Assembly (NCBI RefSeq): GCF_028372415.1
Contig: NC_092872.1
Span: 91,122,575 to 91,186,574, forward strand
Reading direction: 5' to 3'
DNA: 64,000 nucleotides
Source of the DNA: Notamacropus eugenii
Taxonomy: Eukaryota > Chordata > Mammalia > Diprotodontia > Macropodidae
The stretch's first letter is position 1. Each line of letters starts with the position of its first letter. Below the pieces are notes generated by a model that ran no database searches, was not told the origin of the DNA, and saw nothing but the letters and a program-made list of their open reading frames with translations. Positions 27,873-38,365 of this stretch are shown here, one piece after another. The position numbers and the translations under genes are program-made.

Positions 27873-28122
27873 AGGGCAGCTAGGTGGTGCAGTGGATAGA
27901 GTTCTCTGGGCCTGGAGTCAGAAAGACTCATCTTCTTGAGTTTAAATATGGCCTCAGATACTAGCTGTGGGGCCCTGGGCAAATCACTTAATCCTGTTTG
28001 CCTCAGTTTTCTCATCTGTAAAATGAGCTAGAGAAGGAAATTGCAAACCACTTCAGTATCTCTCCCAAGAAAACCCCAAATAAAGTCATGGAGAGTCGGA
28101 CACAACTGAAAAATGACAAATT
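27873..28122 (+). mobile_element. MAR1-type SINE
   Basis: 'GGGCAGCTAGGTGGTGCAGT' to 'GAGTCGGACACAACTGAAAA'. About 85-90 percent like the other full-length copies by eye. Confidence 0.85.
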
Positions 28123-28129
28123 TTCTTTC

Positions 28130-28560
28130 TCAAAAACTGTCAGTGACTTCTTCTCCCCTGCAAAGATAAAGTCTAAACTTTTAATTGTCAACATACTGGT
28201 ATGCAACAACCTCATGGTGTGCATGCCTATGATTGGTAGTCTCGTCCTACTATTTCTTACTGTCTCCTCGCATGTATCGCTTTAGACAAAGATTTAATTT
28301 GTATTTCTTGAAAATGCCTTGTTGAATTGTTGTCTCAGAGCCTTTATTTTCATTTTCTCCTGTTGTTCCCCTTCATCTCGCCACCTAGCTAAAATCTCCC
28401 CACCCTTCAAAGTCTAGTTCAAATCCCAAGTCTATCATGAATCCTTCCCTGACCAACTATTCCGTGGGGTTGTTGTGAGGATCAAATGTGAGATAACATG
28501 GAAAATGCTTTTCAAACCTAAAAGTTGTTGCAATGATGATAACGCCCTGTATTTTGTTTT
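28130..28560 (+). mobile_element. Decayed L2-like 3' piece plus MIR3-like piece
   Basis: 'CAAAGATAAAGTCTAAACTTT' and 'CACCCTTCAAAGTCTAGTTC' recall the L2 ORF2 end. 'GTTGTGAGGATCAAATGTGAG' at about 28470 is MIR-like. Confidence 0.5.
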
Positions 28561-28621
28561 TGTGTATACATGTTCTCTCTGCAACTAAAACCAAAGGTAA
28601 CATTGTATACTTTGAGATCTG

Positions 28622-28870
28622 AGGAAGCTAGGTGGCACAGTGGATAGAGCGCTGGGCTTGGAATTGGGGAGACACTTCATGAACTCAAATCCAGCCTCAG
28701 ATATTTACTAGCTTGTGTGACCCTGGGCAAGTCATTTAACCCTGTTTGCCTCAGTTCCCTCATCTGTAAAATGAGCTGGAGAAGGAAATGGTAGATCGTT
28801 CCAATATCTTTTCCAAGAAGTTCCAAACAGGTTCATGAAGAGTCAGCATACGACTGACATGGAACAATAA
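28622..28870 (+). mobile_element. MAR1-type SINE
   Basis: 'AGGAAGCTAGGTGGCACAGT' to 'GAAGAGTCAGCATACGACTG'. Lies 500 bases after another copy in the same orientation. Confidence 0.85.
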
Positions 28871-29540
28871 TAACAGTGATAGATCTGAAGAACTTAAAAT
28901 TTAAATCTCTGCCTGGGAAAAGCCCTAACGATTTAAACATCTAACCTGGATTTTTTTTTCTTTTTGATTCCACTTTCATTAAATATTAAATATGGGGGAT
29001 ATTACTGAGCAATCCTTTCAGGTCATATGAAGTTGGAAAGAGATTAGAATCTAAATGAAACAGGGTTCAAATGTGATAAATGATAAATTATTGTTGGGCA
29101 TATTCATACTCATGGACTAAGCAAAAGCCTGGATTGAAGCATTAAAAGGGTCTGCGTGTATGCCTAGGTATGGAAAAGGGGACCCAAAATTTCTAGTGAC
29201 TCAGTTCTGTTTGCGCCTATGGGTAAGCCCTTGAACTGACAGTGCGGACCTTATTAGGAGTGCCATACGGTGGCTTATCCACTCATTACCCTCTGTAACA
29301 AGTGGGTAAACTAACTCCAGCTAATCCTTTTAGTGCCAATGTAAAGCAAGTGCTCCTAAATGACAATTAACTAGTTAACAGTGAAAACAAAGGCAGTCCC
29401 AAGTGGTCCCTTGCCTTTTAGCATCAGAAATGCTGACTTGAGAAAGCCTTAAGCCTATTATTCTCTTTGCTCTGAAATCTTGAATCCTGAAAGCATAACC
29501 TTAAGTGGGCACGATGGAATGAGTGCTCATTCATAATCAG
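28871..29540. other. Intergenic, nothing recognised
   Basis: Unassigned and repeat-poor. Confidence 0.4.
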
Positions 29541-29559
29541 CTTTTACAAAAGTGAAATT

Positions 29560-29900
29560 TCCTTGGCATGACAGTGGAAAGAACATCAGGTTTAGTCATA
29601 GCATCATAGATCTAGAGTTGGACACAACCTCAGAAGCCATCAAATCCAATCCTCCCCCTCCACCCCACTTTGCACATGAGGAAACTGAAGTCCAAAGAGT
29701 AAATATCTGAACAGGTTGAAGTCAGGTCATTTCTTTAGGCCCTGTACCCTTTATCCCAGTATTATGACATGCTGAACTCTCATAAGTCCTGGGTTTGAGT
29801 CTCACCTTCACCACATACTAGTCTAGGTATATAGTCCTGAGATGTTTCCCCTCCCTGGACCAATTTCATCATCTGTAAAAGGAAGATATAATATTCTCTG
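29560..29900 (+). mobile_element. THER/MIR-like SINE pieces
   Basis: 'ATCATAGATCTAGAGTTGG', 'CACATGAGGAAACTGAAGTCC', then a second piece ending 'TTTCATCATCTGTAAAAGG'. Confidence 0.6.
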
Positions 29901-29914
29901 TTGAGGTGGTTTAG

Positions 29915-30112
29915 GTCAGAAGTTCATAACTTGGAGACTCTAAACTTTTTAAAATAATATGTTGATAACTATATTTTGGCATAAGGGGTTTCCTTTGTAA
30001 TTCTATGTATTTTATTTTAGTCATTTAAAAACAAAAAGGTAGATAGGTTTCACCAAACCAAAGGAGACCTTGTCACAAAAAAGGTTCAGAACCCCTGGTT
30101 TAATAATAAATG
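29915..30112. mobile_element. hAT-Charlie-like miniature element
   Basis: Begins near 'GAAGTTCATAACTTGGAGAC' and ends 'AAAAAGGTTCAGAACCCCTG', an inverted pair. The inside 'TTTCCTTTGTAATTCTATGT' is shared with copies at 54487-54683 and 58683-58890. Confidence 0.65.
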
Positions 30113-32340
30113 TAAGGTCGAAAATGGAATAAACCTAACCTATTCTCACTGGTGGATTTAGTAATGAATTCCCCAAAGCAAATAAAGTGCTTGAATTCAA
30201 ACAAATTTATTCATAAGAAGCAAAATTAAGGAAATTACACTAAATCAAGGTTAAAAGTTTGATTACAGTATAAATCAGTACCCTGTTATTCCGTGTCATG
30301 AATAAGTTCCATGCCAGAATAATTTATGAAAATCTGTGACTTAGTGCTGATGGAATGTAACTATTCACTTGGGAGCTTCCCAAGAATATTAATTCAGGAG
30401 GTTGTTCCCATCAAACCTCAAAATTCAAATCTAGTTTATTTACAGTATCAAAAAAAAAAGTTTTGATAACAAGAAAATCTGAAGAGATCTTCCCCACTTT
30501 TTGATAGTTCTATGACTACCTGAGTAAACAGAGACTCTAGACCTTCTCCAGCCCTGGTAGGAAATGGGAAGTTGGGACAGCCGAGGTCAAGGAAGCCATG
30601 TGCAGTAAGTCAAATCTCTTGTTTTTCAAGCCAGTTATGGAATGGAATTTGATGGCAAAATACAGCTGGTAGAAACCTGAGTTGATGGGATTAATAACTA
30701 AGCAGCCCGCCTGACACCCGCCCTTCCTTACTGCTGACACAGTTGACCCAGAACCACTGCATTTCATATAGTAGGCGCTCAGAAAATATGCAATGAATAA
30801 GTCAGCTTTCCAGCCAAAGCAGATTGTTTTCTTCCTTTCACTCTCTGCAGTAGAACCTATCCTTTGAAGTGCCAGAGGAAAGCTTTTGAGGCTAGTGTAG
30901 GACATTACAATCCCAGTGCCTTAGGCTCTTAGAGTGGAGGAGGGAGAGGTTTACTGAAACCTGTTGGGGGACTCTACCATGTCATTAGCCATGTTACTTA
31001 AAAGAGCAATAAATGGCTGCCCTTCAGCAGGCCACAGGCATGCTCATTGTTTTCTTCATTCTCTCAGGTGCCAGTAGATGTTTTCTCCCCTCACTAAAGA
31101 CGGTTCTCTACAAGGCTACCACGGGTTGTTGGATGTTAGAGCTGGATGATGTCAGAAGGTGAAAGAGTTGTCCATCCTTTGTCAGCCTACGACTTCCTTG
31201 AGCAGAATCTCAAACTGTAAAAGAAAAAGAAAATAGGAGTGAGGCCCTTCTCCAGGGCAGAAGGAACAATGCTAGTCCTAACAGGTCTTAACATATTGCA
31301 CTGCTGCCAAAGTCATCGCAAAATTATCTTCTGTTGGTCTTCAGTAAATCTTTTATTGTATTCCAATATAAACATTAAGCCTACAAAGTCTTCGCTCTTA
31401 AGGAATCACACCTTTAGAGTTGGAAGGAACCTTGGAGCTAGTTCATCTCCTGCCTTTCAGAGCTAAGGAAATTGAGACTTTTTTTTCCCTAATAACACAC
31501 CCATTTAGCCACTTCTATAAATCTAAAACCAAACAGATCAGTTAAGATGACATCATCTCAAGGGTTTCAAATATGGACTCAGAGGAACAGAGTTCAAATC
31601 TCCCCGTGTTAACTTGCTACCTATATGACCCTGAGTATAACTTCTTTCTTTAACTTGCTACCTGTGTGACCCTTAGTAACTCCTCTCTATAGTTTGCTTC
31701 TTGTACGACCTTGAGTAACCACTTTAGCCACTCTGGTTTTCATATCCTTAGAGCATGGCCTCTTCCTATGCTTCTCCCTTCTCAGTCCTATGAATCTAGA
31801 TTGAGGGGGGACTGTCAAGGCCCCAGGAGATTAAACTCATAGAAGGAAGCTAAAAGGATATTAGAAATAAAAGGCACTTTTAGGAGATAACCTATTCTAA
31901 CTCCATTTTCAAAATGAGGAGATGTTGAATGCTTACTATATTTAAATTGCTGCTTCATTCTCACTAGGCCAATGAGGATATGGACTCACTTTGGATGAAT
32001 TTCTTATTTACCAGAAACACTAGGTGATCCTGTAGTATCCTAAAGGAAGTAATTGTACCCACCTTTCGCTTATTTTTTTCTGCCCTTCATCAACCTGACA
32101 AAAATGATAAAAAGCTCTCACTTTTCTTAGATCATTCCACAGATTATACCCTAAAAGTAATTGGGGTTCTCTGCCATTTGGGGACTATGGTCTTTTTCTA
32201 CTGTGTTCTCAATTTTAGGGTCAAAATGATAGACATACAGAATAGTTGTAGATTTGTGCATAGGCTGGTGTTGGATGGATAGACCTTCCCCCCGCCAACT
32301 TTCTTATATAGTAAAACTTTGAAGATTCAACAAGTCTCAA
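30113..32340. other. Intergenic; few repeats
   Basis: Holds a possible Tigger-like end at about 30285-30350, a THER-like scrap at 31410-31470 and a small tandem array at 31610-31735. A 122-codon - strand frame at 30537-30905 has no recognisable domain. Nothing else was identified. Confidence 0.45.
31610..31735 (+). repeat. Three tandem copies of a 40-bp SINE segment
   Basis: Units starting at 31610 (TAACTTGCTACCTATATGAC), 31650/31651 (TAACTTGCTACCTGTGTGAC) and 31691 (AGTTTGCTTCTTGTACGACC) repeat the 'GCT-GTGTGACCCTGAGTAA' piece of a MIR core with a period of about 40 bases. Confidence 0.75.
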
Positions 32341-32343
32341 TTG

Positions 32344-32368
32344 CACCACTGGTGAATATTCATATATA

Positions 32369-32399
<31 letters not shown>

Positions 32400-32490
32400 G
32401 CTTATATGTGTATATATATGTAAATATATATACACATATATAATGTGTATATAGATGTGTATATGTACACATATGTGTTATAAGTATTAC
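32344..32490. repeat. (TA)n/(TG)n compound repeat
   Basis: About 145 bases of TA and TATG units with minor interruptions. It can fold as a cruciform. Confidence 0.9.
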
Positions 32491-32644
32491 ATATGATTGA
32501 AAAGTATAATTAGCATCCACCCCCAACCTTTGGCTCACAAAACACCAGAGGAGTTTATGTTGTAAAAAAAAATCAGTCTTTGCCATTGAATTATGCTGGG
32601 ATGAGGAAGTGGATCTTTCCAATAGCATTTGCTATGCTGAAGCT

Positions 32645-32875
32645 GATGCAGGGATTCTCTAGAGTGCTGAACTGGAAGTCAGGAAAATTCATCTTCCTGA
32701 GTTCAAATCTGGCTTTAGACATTAGCTATGTAATCTGGGCAAGTCACTTAACCATGTTTTCTTAGTTTCCTCATCTGTAAAGTCAGCTGGAAAAGGAATG
32801 ACAAACCACCCTCAGTATCTTTGCCAAGAAAACCCCAAATGAGGCCATGAAGAATTGGACATAATACTGAAATTA
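32645..32875 (+). mobile_element. MAR1-type SINE lacking a clear 5' head
   Basis: Starts within 'TCTAGAGTGCTGAACTGG'; the core and 3' end ('CTTTGCCAAGAAAACCCC') are well kept. Confidence 0.75.
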
Positions 32876-33156
32876 ATACATCTTCTTAGAGACTGATTCA
32901 GAAATAAAGTTGTTAGAGTAAATGGCAAAAGAGTGTCAAGTAATAATATTGGTAATACTGTCATAGAACTAGAAATCATCCCAACTCTAGGCATAGAAAC
33001 TTCCTAGGAAAAGTCCAAGGTTGCTTTCTTCCTGATAATTTTTCTAGGTGCTAAATTTGCCTTTTGCAAGCACTGCTAAGCCTTGAATAGTTATACCAAC
33101 CTCTAACTCATACTTTTACCATCTTCTTGGATACAGTCAGGGAATATATCCATTAT

Positions 33157-33870
33157 CTATATTGTTTTTTTCTCACAATTAATTTTTCCAGATGAAAAAG
33201 TGAGATGGCTATGACTTAAAATTTTGCTATGATCAACAGAAGAACCCTGACAACATAAATGTTTCTTGGATGTATCCAAGAATATGGCAAAAGATAGAAC
33301 TTGGGAGTCAAGACAATTGTAGAAGACTTTAACTGTGTGTGCAACAGGTAAATTTAGCAACATAAATCCAAGCCCTCTATTTCTTGACTTCAGAACGCAG
33401 CCCACTGGCCACAAATCTGGCAACCACTCAACACCTATTGCTGTTTTTCCCTGAGAGTAGCCAATGTTGATGAAGTCCAGGTTGGGCATCTCTCTCCTTC
33501 ATGTGAATGTATGTGGTTTGGCAAAGACTGATTTTTTTATTTAAACATAAACTCCTCCAGGGCAAGTACTAAAACTGTTTTGTTACCCTGGCCCAGTGCC
33601 CAGAAAAGTGCCACACATGTGTGTGATCACTTAATAAGTGCTGGGTGGCCTGAAAAGGAGCAGTCCTATTTGTTTTGGGGTTTTTTTTGGTAGAAATGCA
33701 GACGTTTCTAAAATACCGACTTTTATTAAACAGCCAAGCTGTTCCTCAATGTGTTCAGACTGACTGGTTAAACTTGCCTGAGCAAGTTTATTTTTTGATT
33801 TCTGAGCAGAAATCAAAGTGAAACTGGTTCTCTCTCTACTTTTTGATCTTAAAAAACAAAGCATGTTTGA
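33157..33870 (-). mobile_element. Decayed class I retroviral pol fragment (fossil)
   Basis: Two - strand patches recall gammaretrovirus-like pol. 33700-33860 resembles the start of the reverse transcriptase, and 33157-33490 resembles the RT-RNase H junction. They are separated by other sequence that includes an L2-like tail (33540-33650). No LTRs or other viral genes are visible. The piece is broken and old. Confidence 0.4.
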
Positions 33871-34241
33871 GAAGCCCAGCTTATGTTAAATAAGACAGAG
33901 AAAAAGATAGAGCTCCAGCTCTGTTTTAGAGTTGGACATGACTGAAAATGACTAAACTAAATACAACTCTTGGTTTAGATTTCTTAGGCTAAAGATTTTT
34001 ATATCAGCAAAGTTTTAAAAGTCAAAGCCAACTCCCCTTTCTTCTCTCTGTGGAAAAAAAAAGTGACAATTAAGGAGAGCTTTCACAATGAACATGTTGC
34101 CTAAAGGCCAGCAAAAGCTCTGACCATTCTTGAGGATGTTTGTCTCTTATCCCCTTCGCCTTCCCTGTCACCTTTACACTCCACCACAAAACCTCACACT
34201 GCCACAGGTTTTTTTTTTTTTTTTTTTGGTCTTCTATTGGT
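33871..34241. other. Intergenic, nothing recognised
   Basis: Unassigned. Includes a run of 19 T at 34209-34227. Confidence 0.4.
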
Positions 34242-34420
34242 ATGGACCTCCTAAAAGAGATTTATGGAAAGATATGGACAATGGTCAGGGGACAGACATG
34301 CAAGGATGAATTGCAATTTGTATCTGTGGATGATGAGATAGAAGATCTATCAAAGTTTTAAAGTGTAGGAAGTAGAATAATTTTGGTTGTTGGTACAAAA
34401 TAATTTCCGCTTCTATATAT
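34242..34420 (+). repeat. Direct repeat unit A (about 178 bp)
   Basis: Aligns end to end with 38776-38949 at roughly 85 percent identity by eye, with similarity stopping sharply at both ends. In one frame both copies translate to related peptides (EIYGK...VRGQT.K.ELQF.SVDDEI.DLSK). The family is not recognised. Confidence 0.7.
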
Positions 34421-34729
34421 TATAGACTAGGGATAGATGGATAGAAATGGGTAGAACTGCTATGGTTTCCTGAAGCCAGGTTTATGACAAACCCTCAGGT
34501 CAGCAAAAGCTAGTTGGTCTGGTGAATTGTGTGTGCAAGGGGAAAGCAGGGAAATCTCAGGATTGTTGTGTGAGCTCAGGGAAATCATTTAATATCTCCA
34601 AGATTTCCTTGACTTTGCCTCAAAAAGGGAGGAGAGGGAAGTAATCTTCGGCCTGTACCTTGTAGAAAAGAAGGAAAGAGATGGAAAAAACAATAGATAT
34701 GAAAGGAGGGAAAGAAGCTATTTTTTTAA
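34421..34729. other. Intergenic flank of the HAL1 insertion
   Basis: Unassigned unique-looking sequence ending in T7AA, a suitable L1 endonuclease target. Confidence 0.5.
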
Positions 34730-34743
34730 AAATTTACTTTTAT
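34730..34743. repeat. HAL1 target-site duplication, left copy
   Basis: AAATTTACTTTTAT, identical to 37687-37700. It is preceded by TTTTTTTAA, matching the TTTT/AA preference of the L1 endonuclease. Confidence 0.85.
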
Positions 34744-35559
34744 TTTTATTTTTTTTATTTAATTTTTAACATTCATTTTCACAAAATTTTGGGTTACAAA
34801 TTTTCTCCCCTTTTATCCCCTCCCCCCCCCCAAACACCAAGCATTCTAATTGCCCCTATGACCAATCTGCTCTCTCTTCTATCATCCCTCTCTGCCCTTG
34901 TCTCCATCTTCTCTTTTGTCCTGTAGGGCCAGATAGCTTTCTATACCCCTTTACCTGTATTTCTTATTTCCTAGTGGTAAGAACATTACAGTTGATCCTA
35001 ACACTTTGAGTTCCAACTTCTTTACCTCCCTCCCTCTCCACCCCTTCCCTTTGGAAGGCAAGCAATTCAATATAGGCCAAATCTGTGTAGTTTTGCAAAT
35101 GACTTCCATAATAGTTGTGTTGTATGGGACTAACTATATTTCCCTTCATCCTATCCTGTCCCCCATTACTTCTATTCTCTTTTGATCCTATCCCTCCCCA
35201 TGAGTGTCGACCTCAAATTGCATTCTCCTCCTCATGCCCTCCCTTCTATCATCCCCCCACCCTGCTTGTCCCCTTGTCCCCCACTTTCCTGTATTGTGAG
35301 ATAGGTTTTCCTACCAAAATGAGTGTGCATTTTATTCTTTCCTTTAGTGGAATGTGATGACAGTAGACTTCATGTTTTTCTCTCACCTCCCCTCTTTATC
35401 CCTCCACTAATAAGTTTTTTGCTTGCCTCTTTTATGAGAGATAATTTGCCCCATTCAATTTCTCCCTTTCTCCTCCCAATATATTTCTCTCTCACTGCTT
35501 GATTTCATTTTTTTTTTAAGATATGATCCCATCCTCTTCAATTCACTCTGTGTACTCTG

Positions 35560-35605
35560 TCTCTATGTATGTATGTGTGTGTGCATGTGTGTGTGTGTAC
35601 TCCCA
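35560..35605. repeat. (TG)n in the HAL1 3' region
   Basis: Short TATG/TG array after 'TCTCTATGTATGTATG', internal to the element. Confidence 0.75.
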
Positions 35606-35733
35606 CCCAGCACCCAGATACTGAAATGTTTCAAGAGTTACAAATATTGTCTTTCCATGTAGGAATGTAAACAGTTCAACTTTAGTGAGTCCCTTATGAT
35701 TTCTCTTTGCTGTTCACCTTTTCATGCTTCTCT

Positions 35734-36816
35734 TCATTCTTGTGTTTGAAAGTCAAATTTTCTTTTCAGCTCTGGTCTTTTCATCAAGAATGCTTGAAAA
35801 TCCTCTATTTCATTGAAAGACCATTTTTTCCCCTGAAGTATTATACTCAGTTTTGCTGGGTAGGTGATTCTTGGTTTTAGTCCTAGTTCCTTTGACTTCT
35901 GGAATATCCTATTCCATGCCCTTCGATCCCTTAATGTAGAGGCTGCTAGATCTTGTGTTATCCTGATTGTATTTCCACAATACTTGAATTGTTTCTTTCT
36001 AGCTGCTTGCAATATTTTCTCCTTGACCTGGGAACTCTGGAATTTGGCCACAATGTTCCTAGGAGTTTCTCTTTTTGGATCTCTTTCAGGTGGTGATAGG
36101 TGGATTCCTTGAATAATTATTTTTCCCTCTGGTTCTAGAATCTCAGGGCAGTTTTCCTTGATAATTTCATGAAAGATGATGTCTAGGCTCTTCTTTTGAT
36201 CATGGCTTTCAGGTAGTCCCAAAATTTTTAAATTGTCTCTCCTGAATCTATTTTCCAGGTCAGTTGTTTTTCCAATGAGATATTTCACATTATCTTCCAT
36301 TTTTCCATTCTTTTGGTTTTGTATTGTGATATCATGGTTTCTCACAAAGTCCTTAGCCTCCATCTGTGCCATTCTAGTTTTGAAAGAACTATTTTCTTCA
36401 GTGAGCTTTTGAATCTCCTTTTCCATTTGGCTAATTCTGCTTTTGAAAGCATTCTTCTCCTCATTGGCTTTTTGAACCTCTTTTGCCAATTGAGTTAGGC
36501 TAGTTTTCAAGGTGTTAATTTCTTCAACATTTTTTTGGGTCTCCTTTAGCAGGGAGCTGATCTGCTTTTCATGCTTTTCTTTCATCTCTCTCATTTCTCT
36601 TCCCAGTTTTTCCTCCACCTCTCTAACTTGATTTTCAAAATCCTTTTTGAGCTCTTCCATGGCCTGAGCCCATTGAGTGGGCTGGGACACAGAAGCCTTG
36701 ATTTCTGTGTCTTTGCCTGATGGTAAGCATTGTTCTTCCTCATCAGAAAGGAAGGGAGGAAATGCCTGTTCTCCAAGAAAGTAGCCTTCAATATTTCTTT
36801 TCCCTTTTCTGGGCAT
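35734..36816 (-). CDS. L1-type ORF1 protein of the HAL1 element
   Basis: An uninterrupted frame of 360 residues. ORF1 proteins are trimeric RNA-binding chaperones that package LINE RNA in the cytoplasm. Order: a polar N-terminus (1-50); a long heptad coiled coil with many Lys/Glu/Leu (about 50-165); an RRM-like domain (about 194-275, opening NLKILGLPES); and a C-terminal domain (about 275-345) with the usual basic patch (LRDRRAW near 306-312). The ERDPKRETPRNIV segment (about 244-256) is the conserved RNA-binding part. Length and layout match L1 ORF1p. It has no ORF2 downstream, so it can act only with a reverse transcriptase supplied in trans. Whether it is translated is unknown. Confidence 0.9.
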   Translation of the reverse strand: MPRKGKRNIEGYFLGEQAFPPFLSDEEEQCLPSGKDTEIKASVSQPTQWAQAMEELKKDFENQVREVEEKLGREMREMKEKHEKQISSLLKETQKNVEEINTLKTSLTQLAKEVQKANEEKNAFKSRISQMEKEIQKLTEENSSFKTRMAQMEAKDFVRNHDITIQNQKNGKMEDNVKYLIGKTTDLENRFRRDNLKILGLPESHDQKKSLDIIFHEIIKENCPEILEPEGKIIIQGIHLSPPERDPKRETPRNIVAKFQSSQVKEKILQAARKKQFKYCGNTIRITQDLAASTLRDRRAWNRIFQKSKELGLKPRITYPAKLSIILQGKKWSFNEIEDFQAFLMKRPELKRKFDFQTQE

Positions 36817-37112
36817 TTTCCCAGCCAGTGACTTGACCTCTGAATATTCTCTTCACACCCACTTCGCCTCCTGATCCTCCCAGCCAGTGTTTGGGGACTG
36901 AGATTCAAATGCTGCTTCCAGCCTTAGGGCTTTTGGCGGGGGCAGGGCTGCTATTCAGTGTGAGATTAAGTTCAAGTGGTCAGGTTGGGGCAGGGCCGCC
37001 TCTCAGGCTCAGTTCCCTCAGGGGGTTTATGCACAGACCTTCCACAATGGATCCAGGCTCCTGCCCGCTTGGGGAGCCCAGGTCTGCAGCCGCCTCTCAG
37101 CTTCTACCTCCC

Positions 37113-37127
37113 GGGGGGGGGGGGGGG
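37113..37127. repeat. Run of 15 G in the HAL1 5' region
   Basis: A homopolymer followed by CCC. It could form a G-quadruplex on the + strand, i.e. in the antisense of the element RNA. Confidence 0.9.
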
Positions 37128-37196
37128 CCCGAATCATGGGGGCACCCCTCTCCCTTCTCGACCCGCCAAAGAGACTCTCTCACCGACCCCCGTCAC

Positions 37197-37534
37197 CTGT
37201 GGGCGGAGGGACTTGTGTGGCCGCTGGAGATCCTGTCCCTGAAGCCTGCTCGGGTCTGTTTCTCTTGGTGCTGCGGCCGCAGGTCTGGGCTGGGCTCCGC
37301 GTCTGCAGCGCGACGGACCTTTTGTGAGAGGTTTGCAGGTCCCTCTGTGGGTGGAGGGACCCGCGTGGCCACTGGAGATCCCGTCCCTGAAGCCCGCTTG
37401 GGTCTTTTCCTCTCGGTGCCATGGCCACAGCAGGGCTGCACTCAGCTCCCAGTCCCGGCTCCCAGTCCCGGCACCCAGTCCTGGGGCCCAGTCCGCAGCG
37501 TGAAGGACCCCCCGCGAGAGGTTTGCAGGTCCCT
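37197..37534 (-). repeat. Two tandem monomers in the HAL1 5' region
   Basis: 37197-37344 (148 bp) and 37345-37534 (190 bp) repeat the same order of blocks: 'CTGTGGG.GGAGGGAC', 'GGAGATCC.GTCCCTGAAGC' and 'GAGAGGTTTGCAGGTCCCT'. The second unit is longer because of a small internal repeat of 'CCCAGTCCCGG(C/CT)' near 37445-37480. The arrangement recalls the monomer promoters of rodent L1 families. Promoter activity is inferred. Confidence 0.75.
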
Positions 37535-37686
37535 CCGGAACAGAAATCTCCCTCGCTCCAATATTCCGTGGCCTCTGGGTGCAGAATTCGCCGTGAGTTA
37601 CTCCCCTGTGGCCGTTCTGTGGGTTGTGGGTTTGGAGCTATGTGTATGTGCGTCTTTCTACTCCGCCATCTTGGCTCTGCCCCTAG

Positions 37687-37700
37687 AAATTTACTTTTAT
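37687..37700. repeat. HAL1 target-site duplication, right copy
   Basis: AAATTTACTTTTAT, identical to the left copy at 34730-34743. Confidence 0.85.
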
Positions 37701-37711
37701 GGGGAAGGCAG

Positions 37712-37930
37712 TTAATACAGCTATCCCTTCCACATCATGGGGGTTAGGGGCATGCCCCCCCAATGATCTGAAAAATCTGCTTAAAATTTTTTGGCCATCC
37801 CTTTGTACCAGAAAAGAAGTCTGAATTTTCCTTTTTTCTTTTATGGGGTGTTTATAGTACCTTATTGTAAAATTTGGGTTAAGTATGTGGTCATAGGCTA
37901 TATGTAGGTCAATGTTAAATAAAAACACTT
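37712..37930. mobile_element. Mariner/Tigger-like terminal piece
   Basis: 'TACAGCTATCCCTTCCACATC', 'GGGCATGCCCCCCCAATGATC' and 'TGAAAAATCTGC' resemble the 'CTATCC(C)TTCCACATCG...GTGAAAATC' ends of Tigger-type elements. The other end was not found. Tentative. Confidence 0.4.
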
Positions 37931-38365
37931 TTTTTGTGTTGTCTGTTTCTATGAAACTCCCCCCCAAATTCTCATTTGATTTCCTATGCTGATCCACCCC
38001 TTGATATATTGAAACCTCAATGGAGAAAGATATGATGCCAAAGTGATAACCATATAATTCTGGAAGACTGCTCGATATCAAGCTACAAGGAGTATTCCTC
38101 CCACCTTTAGCGGGATAGGGTAGTTGAGGATAATAGGTCAGTCTCCTTCCCTGGTATAAAACCAGACTATACCTGGAATGGAGTAGCATGGTGTAATTTT
38201 TCCTAATGATCCTCTACCAAATACTAAACTCTCTCTCCCTAAACTTAACTGTGTAAATATTTAATTATGTCAATTGTTCTTTCACTGAATATCCTGTAGG
38301 CAGGTAGCTAGGCTGGTTACTCTTAGTTACAAACCCCAAGGGAGCAGAAACAGCATCTGTGCCCT

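Larger units (their letters stand above)
34744..37686 (-). mobile_element. Full-length half-L1 (HAL1-type) retrotransposon
   Basis: The element is about 2.94 kb in - orientation. Its 5' end is at about 37683 and starts GGGGCAGAGCCAAGATGGCG, the L1-type start of this lineage. About 870 bases of GC-rich 5' region follow, then an intact ORF1 (36816-35734), about 1 kb of non-coding 3' region and an A-rich tail ('AAATTAAATAAAAAAAATAA'). No ORF2, endonuclease or reverse transcriptase is present. That makes it a half-LINE which must borrow L1 machinery. Its 3' end shares 'GTGAATGTT(A/G)AAAA'-like sequence with the L1 at 4.4 kb. The 14-bp duplications at both ends are identical and ORF1 is uninterrupted, so the insertion is probably young. 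Confidence 0.88.

Noticed and set aside
30537-30905. 122-codon - strand frame
   Set aside because: No domain, no splice context, ordinary intergenic composition.
31610-31735. CRISPR-like array
   Set aside because: Units are contiguous with no spacers and derive from a SINE core; the window is vertebrate.
32221-32628. 135-codon Tyr/Ile-rich - strand frame
   Set aside because: It runs through the TA/TG repeat; repeat translation only.
35734-36816. A host coiled-coil gene
   Set aside because: Flanking element ends, A-rich tail and target duplications, and the RRM/C-terminal domain layout, identify it as L1-type ORF1.
36891-37747. Several long frames on both strands in the GC-rich block next to ORF1
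   Set aside because: This is the GC-rich tandem 5' region of the half-L1; the frames follow the repeats and resemble no protein.
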